DNA of 64,000 nucleotides from assembly GCA_019054805.1 (NCBI GenBank), contig JAHQIY010000007.1:5895501-5959500 (forward strand), given 5' to 3'. The notes under the pieces were generated by a model, which searched no databases, was not told where the DNA came from, and saw nothing but the letters and a program-made list of their open reading frames with translations. The DNA comes from Brachionus manjavacas. Its lineage: Eukaryota; Rotifera; Eurotatoria; Ploima; Brachionidae. Shown here piece by piece: positions 48,550-59,915 of this stretch (its first letter is position 1; each line of letters begins with the position of its first letter). Both the position numbers and the translations under genes were made by a program.

Positions 48550-50635
48550 ACTATAAAATTCAAATTTACATTTGCACGTCAAAAATGCTGAGGCATATTC
48601 GCCAAACAAAGCCCGAATAAAGCTCATTATCTTTCTCGTTTAAAAAATCTAATGGAATCATAAACGTTTAATTCTTAACTCTATTATAATTTTTTATGAT
48701 TTATGTAATTTTTAAAGTATTTTATTGCAATAAAATCAAGAGAAAAAACTCTTCTTAAAGATTTTTATTTTATACTTTGCTAAGAGTAATTTTAACAGGT
48801 TGACTACAGAGAAGGAATTGAGCAAAACATCTTATTTACGATTCATTTTGGTATTTATTTATTGTTAGTTATTAAATATCAGATATTTGATCGAATGATT
48901 ACCTACTAATTAAAAGATTGTAAGTACAATTAATTTGATAAATGTGCCTCCAGTGTGGAACTTGGAAATTTGTGTGGCTTTGCAAAAATAAAAATTCAAT
49001 TTTAAACAAAAATATTCATTTTTAACATCATCTGAAATGCATGACAAATTAATTATAAGATATTTTTTGAAGAAAAAGAAAACAATCTAAAGTCAAATTC
49101 TAAATTTTCTAATTTGTGATGGTCACTAAACATTTGCCCATGCTATTTTAAATGTATGGGGCTTTGTTTAGATTAAGAACTTCTAGATACTAGGTCTTTA
49201 AACAAATAAAATGATTACTTGCCAAAACTAAGCTTGACTTACATTTCTATTATTTAGTAAAAAATGTTTATTTTGTTATCGTCCTATTGCGTAAGAAAAC
49301 ACCTCTCGCTATAAAAAAATTTTGTGATGTTTGCTTATTGCTTAACTGTTGATTTATGTGTTTGATAATGCTAAAATAATTAAAATATTGGTAAAATATT
49401 TGAGCTAAAAAAATCATAATATTTTTCTTCCAAAAATCATTAAAACAAGCTATCAAATAGCGGACTAATTGATCTATAGAAATTTTTGAAAAATAATATT
49501 TAGATTTATGCTAGAATGAAATTAAATATTTAATCCTTTGATATAGAGTCATTGAATACAGGTGCTATGAACACTTGATTATTTTATTCGAATTCAAACA
49601 AATAAAATTTTCAAAAACATTCGAAATAAAAATTTCGATTCAAATTAAGATAATTAAATTTGAATGTTATACAAAAATTGTAAACATACAACTACTGTGA
49701 TTTGTCTTAGATTAGATAATTTATACTATCTTTAAATAAGATTTGTATTAAAGCTTATGCAACAAGTTCTAATATTTACAAAAATTATTTCAATATTTCC
49801 TTATAGCATTTTTGCATTGTTAATAAAATTTCTACAAACTAAATTTTAGATTCAACAAAAATCTTATGCAATATTACCCAAAAAAAAAATCTTTTTTTTT
49901 AAACATTTTTCAAGTTGTTTTTCGAAACGAAAATTTTATTAGCTTGCATTCACATTTTCGCAAAGAATTCCAAAATCAGCTTATGAAAGTTTAAAATACT
50001 AGATGCATTAGGCATCTTTTAAACCAAAGTGGCATTTAATCTCTAATAGAAAAAATAAGTTATAAATTTAAAATATATCTTAACTTTGCATTTGTTCAAG
50101 CTTGTAGATTTCAGATAAAGAATTTGTATTGCCTAATTGAAAAAAGAGCCTTCAAACTAATAAATCCAAAATCTTGTTCAAATATAATTTGAATGAAGAA
50201 ATATTTGAGTAAATACGAAATATTTTTCTTATTAAGGCGAAAGAAAAAAACTTGTTTTTAAAAGATTCTAAATCAAGAATAAAGGTAATTTCTTTTATCT
50301 TAAACTAAATGCCGTTAAGAGAAATGTTTATCTATTCTCGAGGAACATGTATCTTAAAAAAAAGTAGGAAAATTGTTGACTTTTGTATTAGAAAAATAAT
50401 TCCTAACCAAATTTAATTTACAAACATATTAAAAAAAAGATTAGGATTGAAATTTAACTTAAACTTTTAATTTAATATATTATATTGATGAGTTTTTACA
50501 AGATTACAAATTAATTTGTTTGTTCATTAAAAAAAAATTTAGAAAAGTTTTTATTCAAAACAATATAAACAGCTGGTCTACTATTTGAAATTTAAAAATT
50601 TAATTTTTCACTGATATTTAAACCTCTTTGATCAT
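48550..50635. other. AT-rich non-coding DNA
   Basis: Only short AT-driven frames occur (for example 49268-49456 on the minus strand, with a Phe/Asn/Ile-rich translation). No feature can be supported. Confidence 0.4.
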
Positions 50636-50817
50636 AAAAATAGGGGGACCAGCTTCGACTGGGTAATAATTGCGGTGTGGATGATCACTTCGATGTAGTA
50701 GCCTCTGTGTCAGATCGAAGCCGTTGCTCAAAAAGGTACTTGAAAAGGAGATGAGCGCCTCCCCATTATCCACTAGGATATAAAAGATACAATTATTATT
50801 ATTTTTATTATTATTTA
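50636..50817 (+). mobile_element. Retroposon fragment with ATT tail, copy 1
   Basis: A GC-richer segment containing GCCTCTGTGTCAGATCGAAG and AGCGCCTCCCCATTATCCAC ends in ATTATTATTATTTTTATTATTATT. A second, internally deleted copy is at 58740-58833, which proves that this is a dispersed repeat. The 80-codon minus-strand frame over it is a by-product. It is probably a LINE 3' end or SINE; no promoter boxes are visible. Confidence 0.6.
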
Positions 50818-52164
50818 CTGATAATGTTTGAAAATTTGAAAAAGAATTAAAAAAACTCAAATATGCTATAATTTAATGTTATGTTTTCTTTTTATTTTAA
50901 TTAAATCTAATCTATTACCAAAATCTAAGTGTAAAAAAAATTTGAAGTAAAAAATTTTAGATTTTAAAAAACAATATGGAAAAAGTTGCTAGAAAATATA
51001 ATAAGAAATAGTTATGTTTTCTAGATTTTTTATTTTTTTGTTGTTAAAAGTTGATATAATTAAGTTCATAATAATGTAGTATTTTTTAAATTTTTTCAAG
51101 GCTCATTAGAAAAAGATTCGATTAAATGAAAATGTAAAAAATTTGAAAAATTGCTGATGAGCTATAAACAAATGACTGAATCTTGTTTTTATGTTTTTAA
51201 TTGTTCAAAAGAAAATTTACAATTTTACGCTTGAAATTTTAGCGATTTAATGAAATAAAAGCAAAGTGTGTTGTGTTTTTTTTTGCTCCTTTTATTTCAG
51301 AAATTAAATGCAATTTCAATTTCGGTAATTAATTTCGTGGTCACCCTACTTGGTAATTGATATTTTTAATGGCAACGAATTATTTGATAAAGTTAATGTA
51401 CAAAATGAGTAAGAAAAATGAAAACTTTTTCTAGCTAAATTATTTTTAATCATTAATTATTTTAAGTCTTGTTATGTGATTTTTTAATTACACTTCAAGT
51501 AATCACTTAGAATGCTTTTTTGAATATTTTTTGTTGTAACACCAGTTAAGTAATATTTACTTTTTAACAAAAAAACTTCAATTGAATAAACATGAAAAGT
51601 TCATAAATATTTTTATTTTCGAAGCTTCTTTTCAAACCTAGACTTTTCGAAATAATGGCTTCTTAAACGCTCGAGTTATAACTTCTCTTAACTTAATTCC
51701 AATTAATTTAAAAATCTGAGAAAAAAATCAAATTTTAGATGACTTAATGGGCTCTTTATCAAAAAGCTATTTATAAAAATTAATGAAGGCTAGCTAACTT
51801 TAAATTATTGTAGTATAGTGACATGATCAGACTATAAATATAATGTGTTACTTCAATAGAAAAAGTTCAGTTTGTTATTTCTAAACTAATTCTAAATAAA
51901 GTGTTTAACCAAATACTAAGCTTATCATTCACACACTCGGCCTATACAACATTATGAATAAAATCATAATTTTTTAAGATAATGTCTCATAAATGCCCCG
52001 AGCCATTGCAATAAAATTAAAAAAATTCTGTTTGGCAAAATAAATAAATTATAATCCTTCCAATTTACAATAGTTTTGCTAATTGGTTTAATTTATTTTG
52101 AATTTGGGAAATTTTATATATTTTTTTATATAAAAGATATTATTTAATAATCAAATAAGAACAA
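50818..52164. other. AT-rich non-coding DNA
   Basis: No supported gene or repeat. Confidence 0.4.
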
Positions 52165-52262
52165 TGTATTAGCAAAGAGCTGACATAATGTGTATGCCAC
52201 ATTCCATGTATTTCCGGGAACCGGAATAAATAAAACATTACGATTATTATTATTATTATAAT
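52165..52262 (+). mobile_element. LINE 3'-end fragment with ATT tail
   Basis: The segment AGCAAAGAGCTGACATAATG..ACATTCCATGTATTTCCGGG ends in ATTATTATTATTATA. It is homologous, in opposite orientation, to 58045-58145, where it follows remnants of a LINE reverse transcriptase C-terminus. It is therefore the 3' untranslated end of that LINE family, extremely 5'-truncated. Confidence 0.65.
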
Positions 52263-55200
52263 AACTAATAATCCGAGGGGTTGTTACCATTAATCGAATC
52301 TACCACAAAAAATAAAATTTTCCCTCCTTTAAAGAGTTTGAATCTACAATTTGAATCGACTTAAAATGAAGACTTAAGAAAACGAAAATAAATGGTTTCA
52401 AAGTAAAAATTGACCAAACTCATTCCTAATTGAATGATAAATTTAGAGAATTCAGAGTTAAACTTAAGCCCGGAATTTAACTTCAGATTAAATAAAATGC
52501 ATCCTATTAAGTTCTTTAAATATTTAAATTATTTAGCTTGGTTAAAAATGAGAAGAAGTAACTTAAAAATATGAAAATCTAAGGTTTTTAAGAGGTTTCT
52601 TAATTAAAATACAAGAGATTTTTGTCAACCGAAATTTAGTAGCTATGTGACTATTTTATTAATTTTTTGAATAACCCAGGAACCTTCTGAATGTAAAATA
52701 TATTCGTTTAATGATTGCTTTAAATTAATCTTAAAAAAAAGTGAATTAAGAATATAAATGAGGTAAAATATTTCAAAAATTAACAATAATTGAATGGCTA
52801 TGTGACTACGTATCTAAAAAAATAACCAATTTCTATTAACTCTCATGTCCGTTTTTATTAATGGAATATGTAAATGGAACACAATTTCGTATCTAGGATT
52901 TCAACTGTAGAAAAATATTGAACTATTTAAGGATTTTTTGATTAAGATTTTTTTAAAAAAAATACCATAAAATAAAGTTATTAGAAACATATTAATAAAT
53001 TGTTGGTTATTAGTATTATTTTATTATAATCAATATGAATGTTAAAATTGATTAGAATTTTTAATAAAATAATCTAATATTCAATTGAAACATACTTTTT
53101 CATTGAAAAAAGATTTTAAATATTTTTGTTAGTTCCTTTTTACTTTAATTCATTTATTATTTGTCATAATTTAAACTGGTGCTTTATTTTATATTTTTTT
53201 TACTAAATAACAGTTCCTAATAGTTCATCCTAAATATCAAAATTTTATTCTGAAAAATTGTAAACAATCTGAAAAGCTGAACTTTTAATTAAAAATAATT
53301 ATTAATTTATTCTTTTCCTTTAATTTATTATTGATATAATTTTTTTAAATAGAGATTTCAATACTCCTTAGTTTAATGCAAATAATAAAAAGTTAATGAA
53401 ATAAATTATTTCTATTTTAAAAAAAAATTTAAATTTAACCACCTTAATCGAACTTAAATTTAAATTAAAATAGGCTCACCCATAATGTGTAATTGATTTA
53501 CTCGACATGCTTCATAAAATACTTAATATTAATTTATTAAAAGCGTTTGTAAAAACTTACATAATGAATTTTGAATGACTTTAATAACTTGAAAAATCCT
53601 AAGTAAAAGTATTATAATACAAGTTTCAAGGCTTCATGGAAGTGAAGCAAAATGAATTAAGAAACGTGTTTTCATAATTACTGGGTAATTATTTGGATAT
53701 GGGCACAAAAATGCAAAACAATATCAATGTACTTAAATTTTTTATTTAGATTTTTACAAAAATTTAATTTTAATTATATAATTAAAAAATATCTGTTTGT
53801 TACGAGATTAAAAAAAAATAGTATGATACGAATTGTATTTTAAATGTTTAAAGTTTTAAAAAAATCTGTTTGACTTGTTATAATATAAAGTGATGTAATG
53901 AAAAATTATTAAAAAAATCCCTTAATTTAAATTTCATGAGTAATCGTAAAAGTGAATAATAAATGACTCAATTTTTTTGTTGATACGAAACTTAAAACTT
54001 GTAAGTAAAAGAATTAGTTTAAAGATTTTATCTTTTAAGATTTTATATCAATCTGTCTTCGACATATTCAAGCTGACAAGTTAAACAACTAAAAATATTT
54101 TTATATATTGAAATACAAATAGACCGTCCCTAACCATCTATAAATAAATGAGACATTAATTTGATGGATTTTGACAAAGTATTGTATCTACCAATTTATA
54201 GGTATGCTTTATCTGCACTGATTGATGCATTAATTTAAAGCGATTTACGAAAATAGATCAAAATAGCTTTATTTTGATTGTACTAGGTTTCAAAATGAAT
54301 TATTTTGTAGTTTGTGATTGACAAACACCCAAACTCTCTTATTTTGAGATGATTCATACAAATTAATTGCCACAAGACTAAAACTATTGCCACTTAATTT
54401 CTCTTTTCTTTTCACTTGATCTTTTTTTGTTGAATGTAATTAGAATGAAATAGCCAAAAAAATTCATAAAAAATACAAAGCTGATTTTTTAGCTAAGATA
54501 AAAATATTTTGAGTCCCAAAATTTAAATCATGTTGGCCTTTCGTTTTCCATTCAAAATTTTAAAATGAAAATTTTAAGAAACAAATTTTATATTTTTTTC
54601 TTTAATTCTTTAAAAAATTAATTAAATAAAAATTCATCAAAAATTTAATGATAAATTAGACTTTTTACCTAAAAATTCTAAAAACTGATTTAATAAATGA
54701 TAAAATTAACAAAATTCTTTACATTAGCTTCAAAAACCTTAAAAAAATTTTAGTGTTATTTTAAAAAACATCTTATAGATATGATTTTTGAACTGTTAGT
54801 ATTTACATAAAACTAGAAATTTTCAGTTTTATCAAAAATTGTTTTTATTTATAAAATCTAGGAGTCTTACTATGCATATTCCGCCATATTCAATGGGATA
54901 AAATACAAAATTGTTTTTTAAATTTTACTTAAATATAAAAAAAATTTAAGATTTTAAAACAATAACAAAATCCTGATCTAAGAGATTATTTTTTTCTTTC
55001 GTAATCACATTGTTTTATAATTAAGTTTCAGATTTTGCGAAACTAAGCTTTATCAAATTATTTAAGGATTATTATTTTATAGCCTGAATATTACTGATGA
55101 AAAATTTGTGATTTTTGTCTTGATATCGTTTTAAAGTTAAATTTTTAGTTAAATAATTGCGTATTTTTTTTTTAAATTTTATTTTTTGTAAATTTTTGAT

Positions 55201-56939
55201 TACGTTGATACATTTTAATTGTGTGTAACAAAAATTAAATAAAAAAGATTTTATTTTTTAGTTCATTTCAAGAATGGAGCTAGACTTTAGAATCTGATAA
55301 ACTAATTAAACTAAGCATTTTTTCTATTATTTAGCGAAATTGTGAAGATTTTTAATTGAAGAAAGTCGTTCTAAAATTTTTTTTGTAAAAAAGTCTTCTG
55401 TTTTTTTTTATTTATCAGATTAATTTACAAAAATTGGTCTCCTAAAAACAACTTTTGTGTTATAAAAAAAATTCATTTTCAGAGAATTAAAATTTTTTTC
55501 AAATGTACTTTAATTTTTTTTTATGTATGAAATAAATTAATATTTTAAAAAATTATTTACCTGATAATTCAGACAAGTCGAATTTATGAAATTGATATTT
55601 ATGAAATAATAGGTATTTCATTACTTTCTGAATTCGCTTAGTCATAGGGCATTGAAACCGATCGAATTTCATGAAATTTTCTCCCACGACTGATATACTA
55701 AATCGAAGTTTCTTGAGCTCTGACTTAGAAAAAATTTGATTAAGCTATTTACAATAATGTTATCAAAAAAACTTAAGTATTTAATCATTTAATAAACTAT
55801 TTTGTATTTTTCGATGATACTAATTAGTATTTAATATTATTAAAATAAATTTACTCAAAAAAATGATAAAAACAAGTATAGCTTCCTTTAAGTTTTTCTT
55901 TAGTGATGAGTTTAAATCTAAAGCTATTAATTTGAAAATAAATTATGAATAGTCTAATTTTGTTAAGCAATATCTAACTTGGATAGATTAAATATTTGTT
56001 AAAATAAATCAAAATTTTTTACTGGGTTCTCAATGGTTTATCGACTTGGATCCCAGTAAGAGATACTTTAGGCAAATTAGAAATGTATTCTGTTTTAAAA
56101 ATAAAACAAAATTGGACTAATTGAAGTTGAGCCATTAAAATTGCGAAAATTAGCATAACTTTTTTTGGGTTTGTTCTAAATTTTATTAAGAATTTTTATT
56201 TATTCGGAAAGGCTTCATTTTTATAAAATAAAAGCGTTTTTCTAGAAAAAAATCTCATTGTTTTTAATTTTCTATCGTAAATTCTTTTTCATAACAATAA
56301 AGATTCAAATGAACAAAAGGCAAACTATAGCAAACAAATACTAGTAAAACGAGAATTTTAAAATCTCTGATTCAAATTAAATATTTAATTATTAACTTAA
56401 AAAATTTATCACTAAAATTGCACAAATATTTTTGAAAATGAAAATAAAAAATTGCACTTTATTTTTGAATTAAATTTATTTACTTTCGCCAAAAAATAGC
56501 TTTGATTAAATGTAATTTCATATGATGCAACATTTTCAATAATTTTCTGTTTATTTATTATTTTCGTATTAGTCTAAAACATGAGAATGTAACCGAGTTA
56601 TTAAATAGTAAAATTGAAAAATTTATAATTTCAAGTATTTAAGATAAAAAATTAAATTTTCAAGTCAATTAAAATATTATTTTTTCAGGCAACACTTAAC
56701 GTGCCAAAAATTTAAATGTTGTAACTTTAATAATTAGTAAATTAAATTTCACAATATTTTAGTCCTAATGAAAAATCTTCTTAATTTTATTTCAAACCTA
56801 TTTTCAAAAAATCATCATTCAATTATTTTAATATTGAACTTTGACTCAAAAAAATGCAACAAAAAGAGAAATTTGTTGATTAAAAAAACTATGCGGTTTT
56901 ATGGAGCACCTAGCCTAAAAAAAAAAGAATGAAAATAAG
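52263..56939. other. Long AT-rich gene-free stretch
   Basis: Almost 4.7 kb without an open frame over 60 codons, dominated by A/T runs. I see no RNA gene, element end or tandem repeat that I can defend. Intron of an unseen gene or simple intergenic DNA are both possible. Confidence 0.4.
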
Positions 56940-57250
56940 AAATCACACCAATTGAGCTTCCGATTAAATTTCATCTCTTCCAACCAAGATTATTTAAAGT
57001 CTTCTTACATTCCCTTTACTTGAGGTGTCCAAAATAATGAAATTCCGTCTAATGGTATCCTTAGTACATCTCCATGTCAATCAAGTCTTCTTCTGTGCAT
57101 CATGGTGCATTTTGTTTCAATCTTCTCCGTATAAAACCACGTTTTTTTCCCAAAAAAAGTTCAAATTTCCTAAATTTCCTCTGAGCGTCTTCCATGAAAT
57201 ACTTAGATTTGATGGAAGCTGTTCCTGGTCATTGTCCAACGTTCGGACTG
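56940..57250 (-). mobile_element. Degraded LINE C-terminal fragment
   Basis: The minus strand reads KIETKCTMMHRRRLD, a stop, HGDVLRIPLDGISLFWTPQ, then further broken sequence. This matches the conserved C-terminal part of RTE-type LINE proteins (RRRLxWxGHVLRxP..WTPxGKR), also seen at 63449-63754. It contains stops and frameshifts. The open frame on the plus strand (57025-57261) is a shadow. Confidence 0.5.
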
Positions 57251-57544
57251 AAATAGCATAAAATAATAATAAAGTTTTACAGCCATTTAATTTAATCTAG
57301 AGCTGCAATGAAGTCATTTTCATTATAAGAGGTGTTTATAAACACTTTTATAACCAATTATTCCAACTTTTTTTAAACTTATGATCTTTTTGTAAAACCA
57401 GTTATTAATTAAATGCGAAATGAAAACAAATTGCTAACCATTCTTAGCTTTCTGAGTTCAAAAAATTAATAAATATTTAAAGATTTTACCAATTACTAGA
57501 TTTGGGTTAGCTCAATTAAAAACTTGTGCTATATGCTCATCCAT

Positions 57545-57765
57545 TCCATTCCAGGTTAATTCGACCAGCTCAAAAGCAAACAGACTATTAGGTTCTTCTA
57601 AAGGACCCTTCACTTACAAAGTTTCTAAAAAATTTGAAAAATTTGTAGTACCTGCCAAGTGCTTATTTATTGGAAAACATATACCTCGAAAAAATTCAGC
57701 ACAGAGCCACAAAAGTATCATATAAAAACAGGCTAGATAAAATAAACTGGCAAATTTTCTTTATT
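57545..57765 (+). mobile_element. Degraded LINE reverse-transcriptase C-terminal fragment
   Basis: The plus strand, with frame changes, reads SSKANRLLGSSKGPFTYKVS and then YLEKIQHRATK. This resembles the thumb/C-terminal region of jockey/CR1-type reverse transcriptases (SKANRxLGxIKRTFTYK..LIEKVQRRATK). No intact ORF remains. Confidence 0.5.
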
Positions 57766-58044
57766 TTATCTAAAACTATAGTAGCAATATTTCTTATAAG
57801 AATTTCACCAATTTTTTTAAAAAAAATTTCAATTTTATTTTAATTTTATCACTACTTAATGGGAATAAATATTATAAATTGATAATTTTCAAATGTCTAA
57901 GGTTACTAATGATTAATTCAATAGCTTGATCATCTTTTTGATAATAAAGAATTAATTTGTTTACAGATTTTTGTCTTTTCTTTTCGCTAATATGCCCAAA
58001 TTTTTAATTCTCTTGAAATACATTCACAGTATGGTAAAAGTTTA

Positions 58045-58735
58045 AATAATAACAATAATGTAAGCTATTATGTATTCCCGTTCTCGGAAGTATATGGAAT
58101 GTGAGACACGCATTATGACAGCTCTTTGCTAATATATTGCTCTAAGCAATTCCAGCTTAATCTTGTCCAACTTGTTCTTGAACTAATTTACAGTTTTAGA
58201 GTGAATCATTTCTTTATCATTTCCAAATTTTGATTCGCTTTGTTGGTCAAAAAATTAAGTCTTCTTCTGTGCATCATGGCTAAAGATGCATTCCATTCAT
58301 TCAATATAAATTTTTTATTGAATGAATATATTGTACAACTTTTTAATCTTTTTAATCTTTCTGGTCTTGATTTTCCCACTTTAAATCATTAGATATAACA
58401 ATATCTAGATCACACTCAATACTGGTCTCTTCTAGTTCATGTATTCGATTGACTCCATGACCAAGATTTATCCCTTTCTTCTTTCCAAAATGCATTAACT
58501 CAAATTAATGATTCAAAATTAGCGTTAGAGCTCATTAACCACTTGAAAGAATAATTATCGAAAGAATCTATATCACTCTGAAGTTTTTGAGTTCTGACGT
58601 CATTGTTAACTTTTGCCAAAATCTTAGTTTCATCAGCAGAGAGTAAACACTTGTTCCTTATACCATCTGGCATATCATTTATTTAGACCACAAACAGGAT
58701 AGGGTCTAGAACCGATCCTTGCGCTACATCATTGT
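58045..58735 (-). mobile_element. 5'-truncated decayed LINE (RT motifs B-C to 3' end)
   Basis: On the minus strand the fragment begins within motif B (GSVLDPILFVV, about 58690-58725). It continues INDMPDGIRNKCLLSADETK, in which the catalytic YADD has decayed to SADE, then LQSDIDSF..KWLMS. It becomes broken and ends with FKNKLDKIKLELL (about 58150-58195) and a 3' untranslated part homologous to 52165-52262, with an AATAATAACAATAAT-type tail at 58045-58059. It is a typical dead, 5'-truncated insertion. The stretch near 58257-58279 shares 23 exact bases with 57083-57105, suggesting a mosaic of two LINE families. Confidence 0.65.
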
Positions 58736-58739
58736 GAAC

Positions 58740-58833
58740 TTAGCGTTGTAGATGATCAACTTGATGCAGCATCTCTGTGTCAGCGCCTCCCCATTATCCA
58801 CAAGGATAGAAAAGGGACCAATATTATGATACA
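58740..58833 (+). mobile_element. Retroposon fragment, copy 2 (internally deleted)
   Basis: TAGATGATCAACTTGATG..CATCTCTGTGTCAG followed by CGCCTCCCCATTATCCACAA matches 50672-50795, but lacks about 45 bases between CTGTGTCAG and CGCCTCC. It abuts the truncated 5' end of the neighbouring LINE fragment. Confidence 0.6.
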
Positions 58834-59094
58834 CTTTCAGAATTATTGTTTACCTCATCTGTAAAAGTATTTTCATTTTGAATTATTTTCTTCTGTACTT
58901 GTGTACTTGATTTTACATTAAAAATTGAAACCAATTTCACAATTTTTAATTTTCAATTAAAATTCAATGTTCAAAAAATTATTAATTTTATATTAGAAAA
59001 TATTCACAGGCAGTTTTATTTTTTTGGTGGATAAATGACTAATATTTTAGTTTTTTGCTACAGTAATGATTTGTTCTTATGGTTTTACCAAAAT

Positions 59095-59240
59095 TTACGT
59101 GAATCTAACAGAATTTTAGTAAATTTACGGGAATTTCGGTAATTTTACGTAAAATCGCAAAAGTGAAAAACAGTAAATTCCCGTAAATTTACCAGAATTT
59201 AACGCATTTTACGTAAAATTTCGTAAAAGCCAAAACGGCC
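59095..59240. repeat. Imperfect direct and inverted GTAAATTTAC/TTTACGTAAAAT repeats
   Basis: Two related blocks, each with GTAAATTxxCGGGAATTT-like and TTTTACGTAAAAT motifs, lie about 65 bp apart. Many of the motifs are themselves palindromic (TTTACGTAAA). It resembles terminal parts of a small fold-back element. Boundaries are not clear. Confidence 0.4.
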
Positions 59241-59915
59241 AAAAATATCCAAAAAAATTCCAAATTTTTGCAATTTTTTCACTTTTTTTAGTTTTTTTTC
59301 AAAATTAATAAAAAATTTTAAATAAAAAACATTGTATTTTTTTACGCAAATCTTTGTAAATTTTTATTGATTTTAGTGAAAAATAGTTAAAAAAAATAAA
59401 AATTTAAATTAAGTTTTTTAGTATTGAAATTATTAGATACATACAAGTCTAATGAAATTTATTGGAATCTAGTTTAATATGAAAGTTTAATTTTTGGTTT
59501 ATTATTTGGAACCTACCACAAAATAAATACCAAACAAATAAACAAATATTTACCCTTTTAATAGATTATATATTAAGATTTACTCTTCCATATTTGAAAT
59601 GTTGTCAGAATCTGATATGGTAAAGGGGATAAGAGATTTACTAAAACTAGGTCAAGCAGGCAAAAGTTCTCTTATTGCGCTCTTGAAACCAGAATAGATG
59701 AAAGAAAACTAATAACTGCTCAGCTATTAAATTTTGTAAATTTTGAATATTTTTTTTTTATATCAATTTTTACGTCGCCTTTTGGTATTTTTCTCGAATT
59801 AAATAAATAAAAAAAAATGTAATTGATAAATTCTGATATAATAATTAATAAACATGATATAAATATTATATACCGATGCTATAAAATTAAATTAGTAAAT
59901 TAATTGATAAAAGTA
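59241..59915. other. AT-rich non-coding DNA left of the pogo element
   Basis: Only a 37-codon frame (MLSESDMVKGIRDLL.., from about 59600, plus strand) looks mildly protein-like. Otherwise nothing can be supported. Confidence 0.35.

Noticed and set aside
49268-49456. 62-codon minus-strand ORF as an exon
   Set aside because: AT-driven composition, with no convincing splice sites or matching neighbour exon.
50618-50860. 80-codon minus-strand ORF
   Set aside because: It covers a retroposon fragment that has a second copy at 58.8 kb with an internal deletion that destroys the frame.
57025-57261. 78-codon plus-strand ORF
   Set aside because: The opposite strand carries recognisable LINE C-terminal motifs, so this frame is a shadow.
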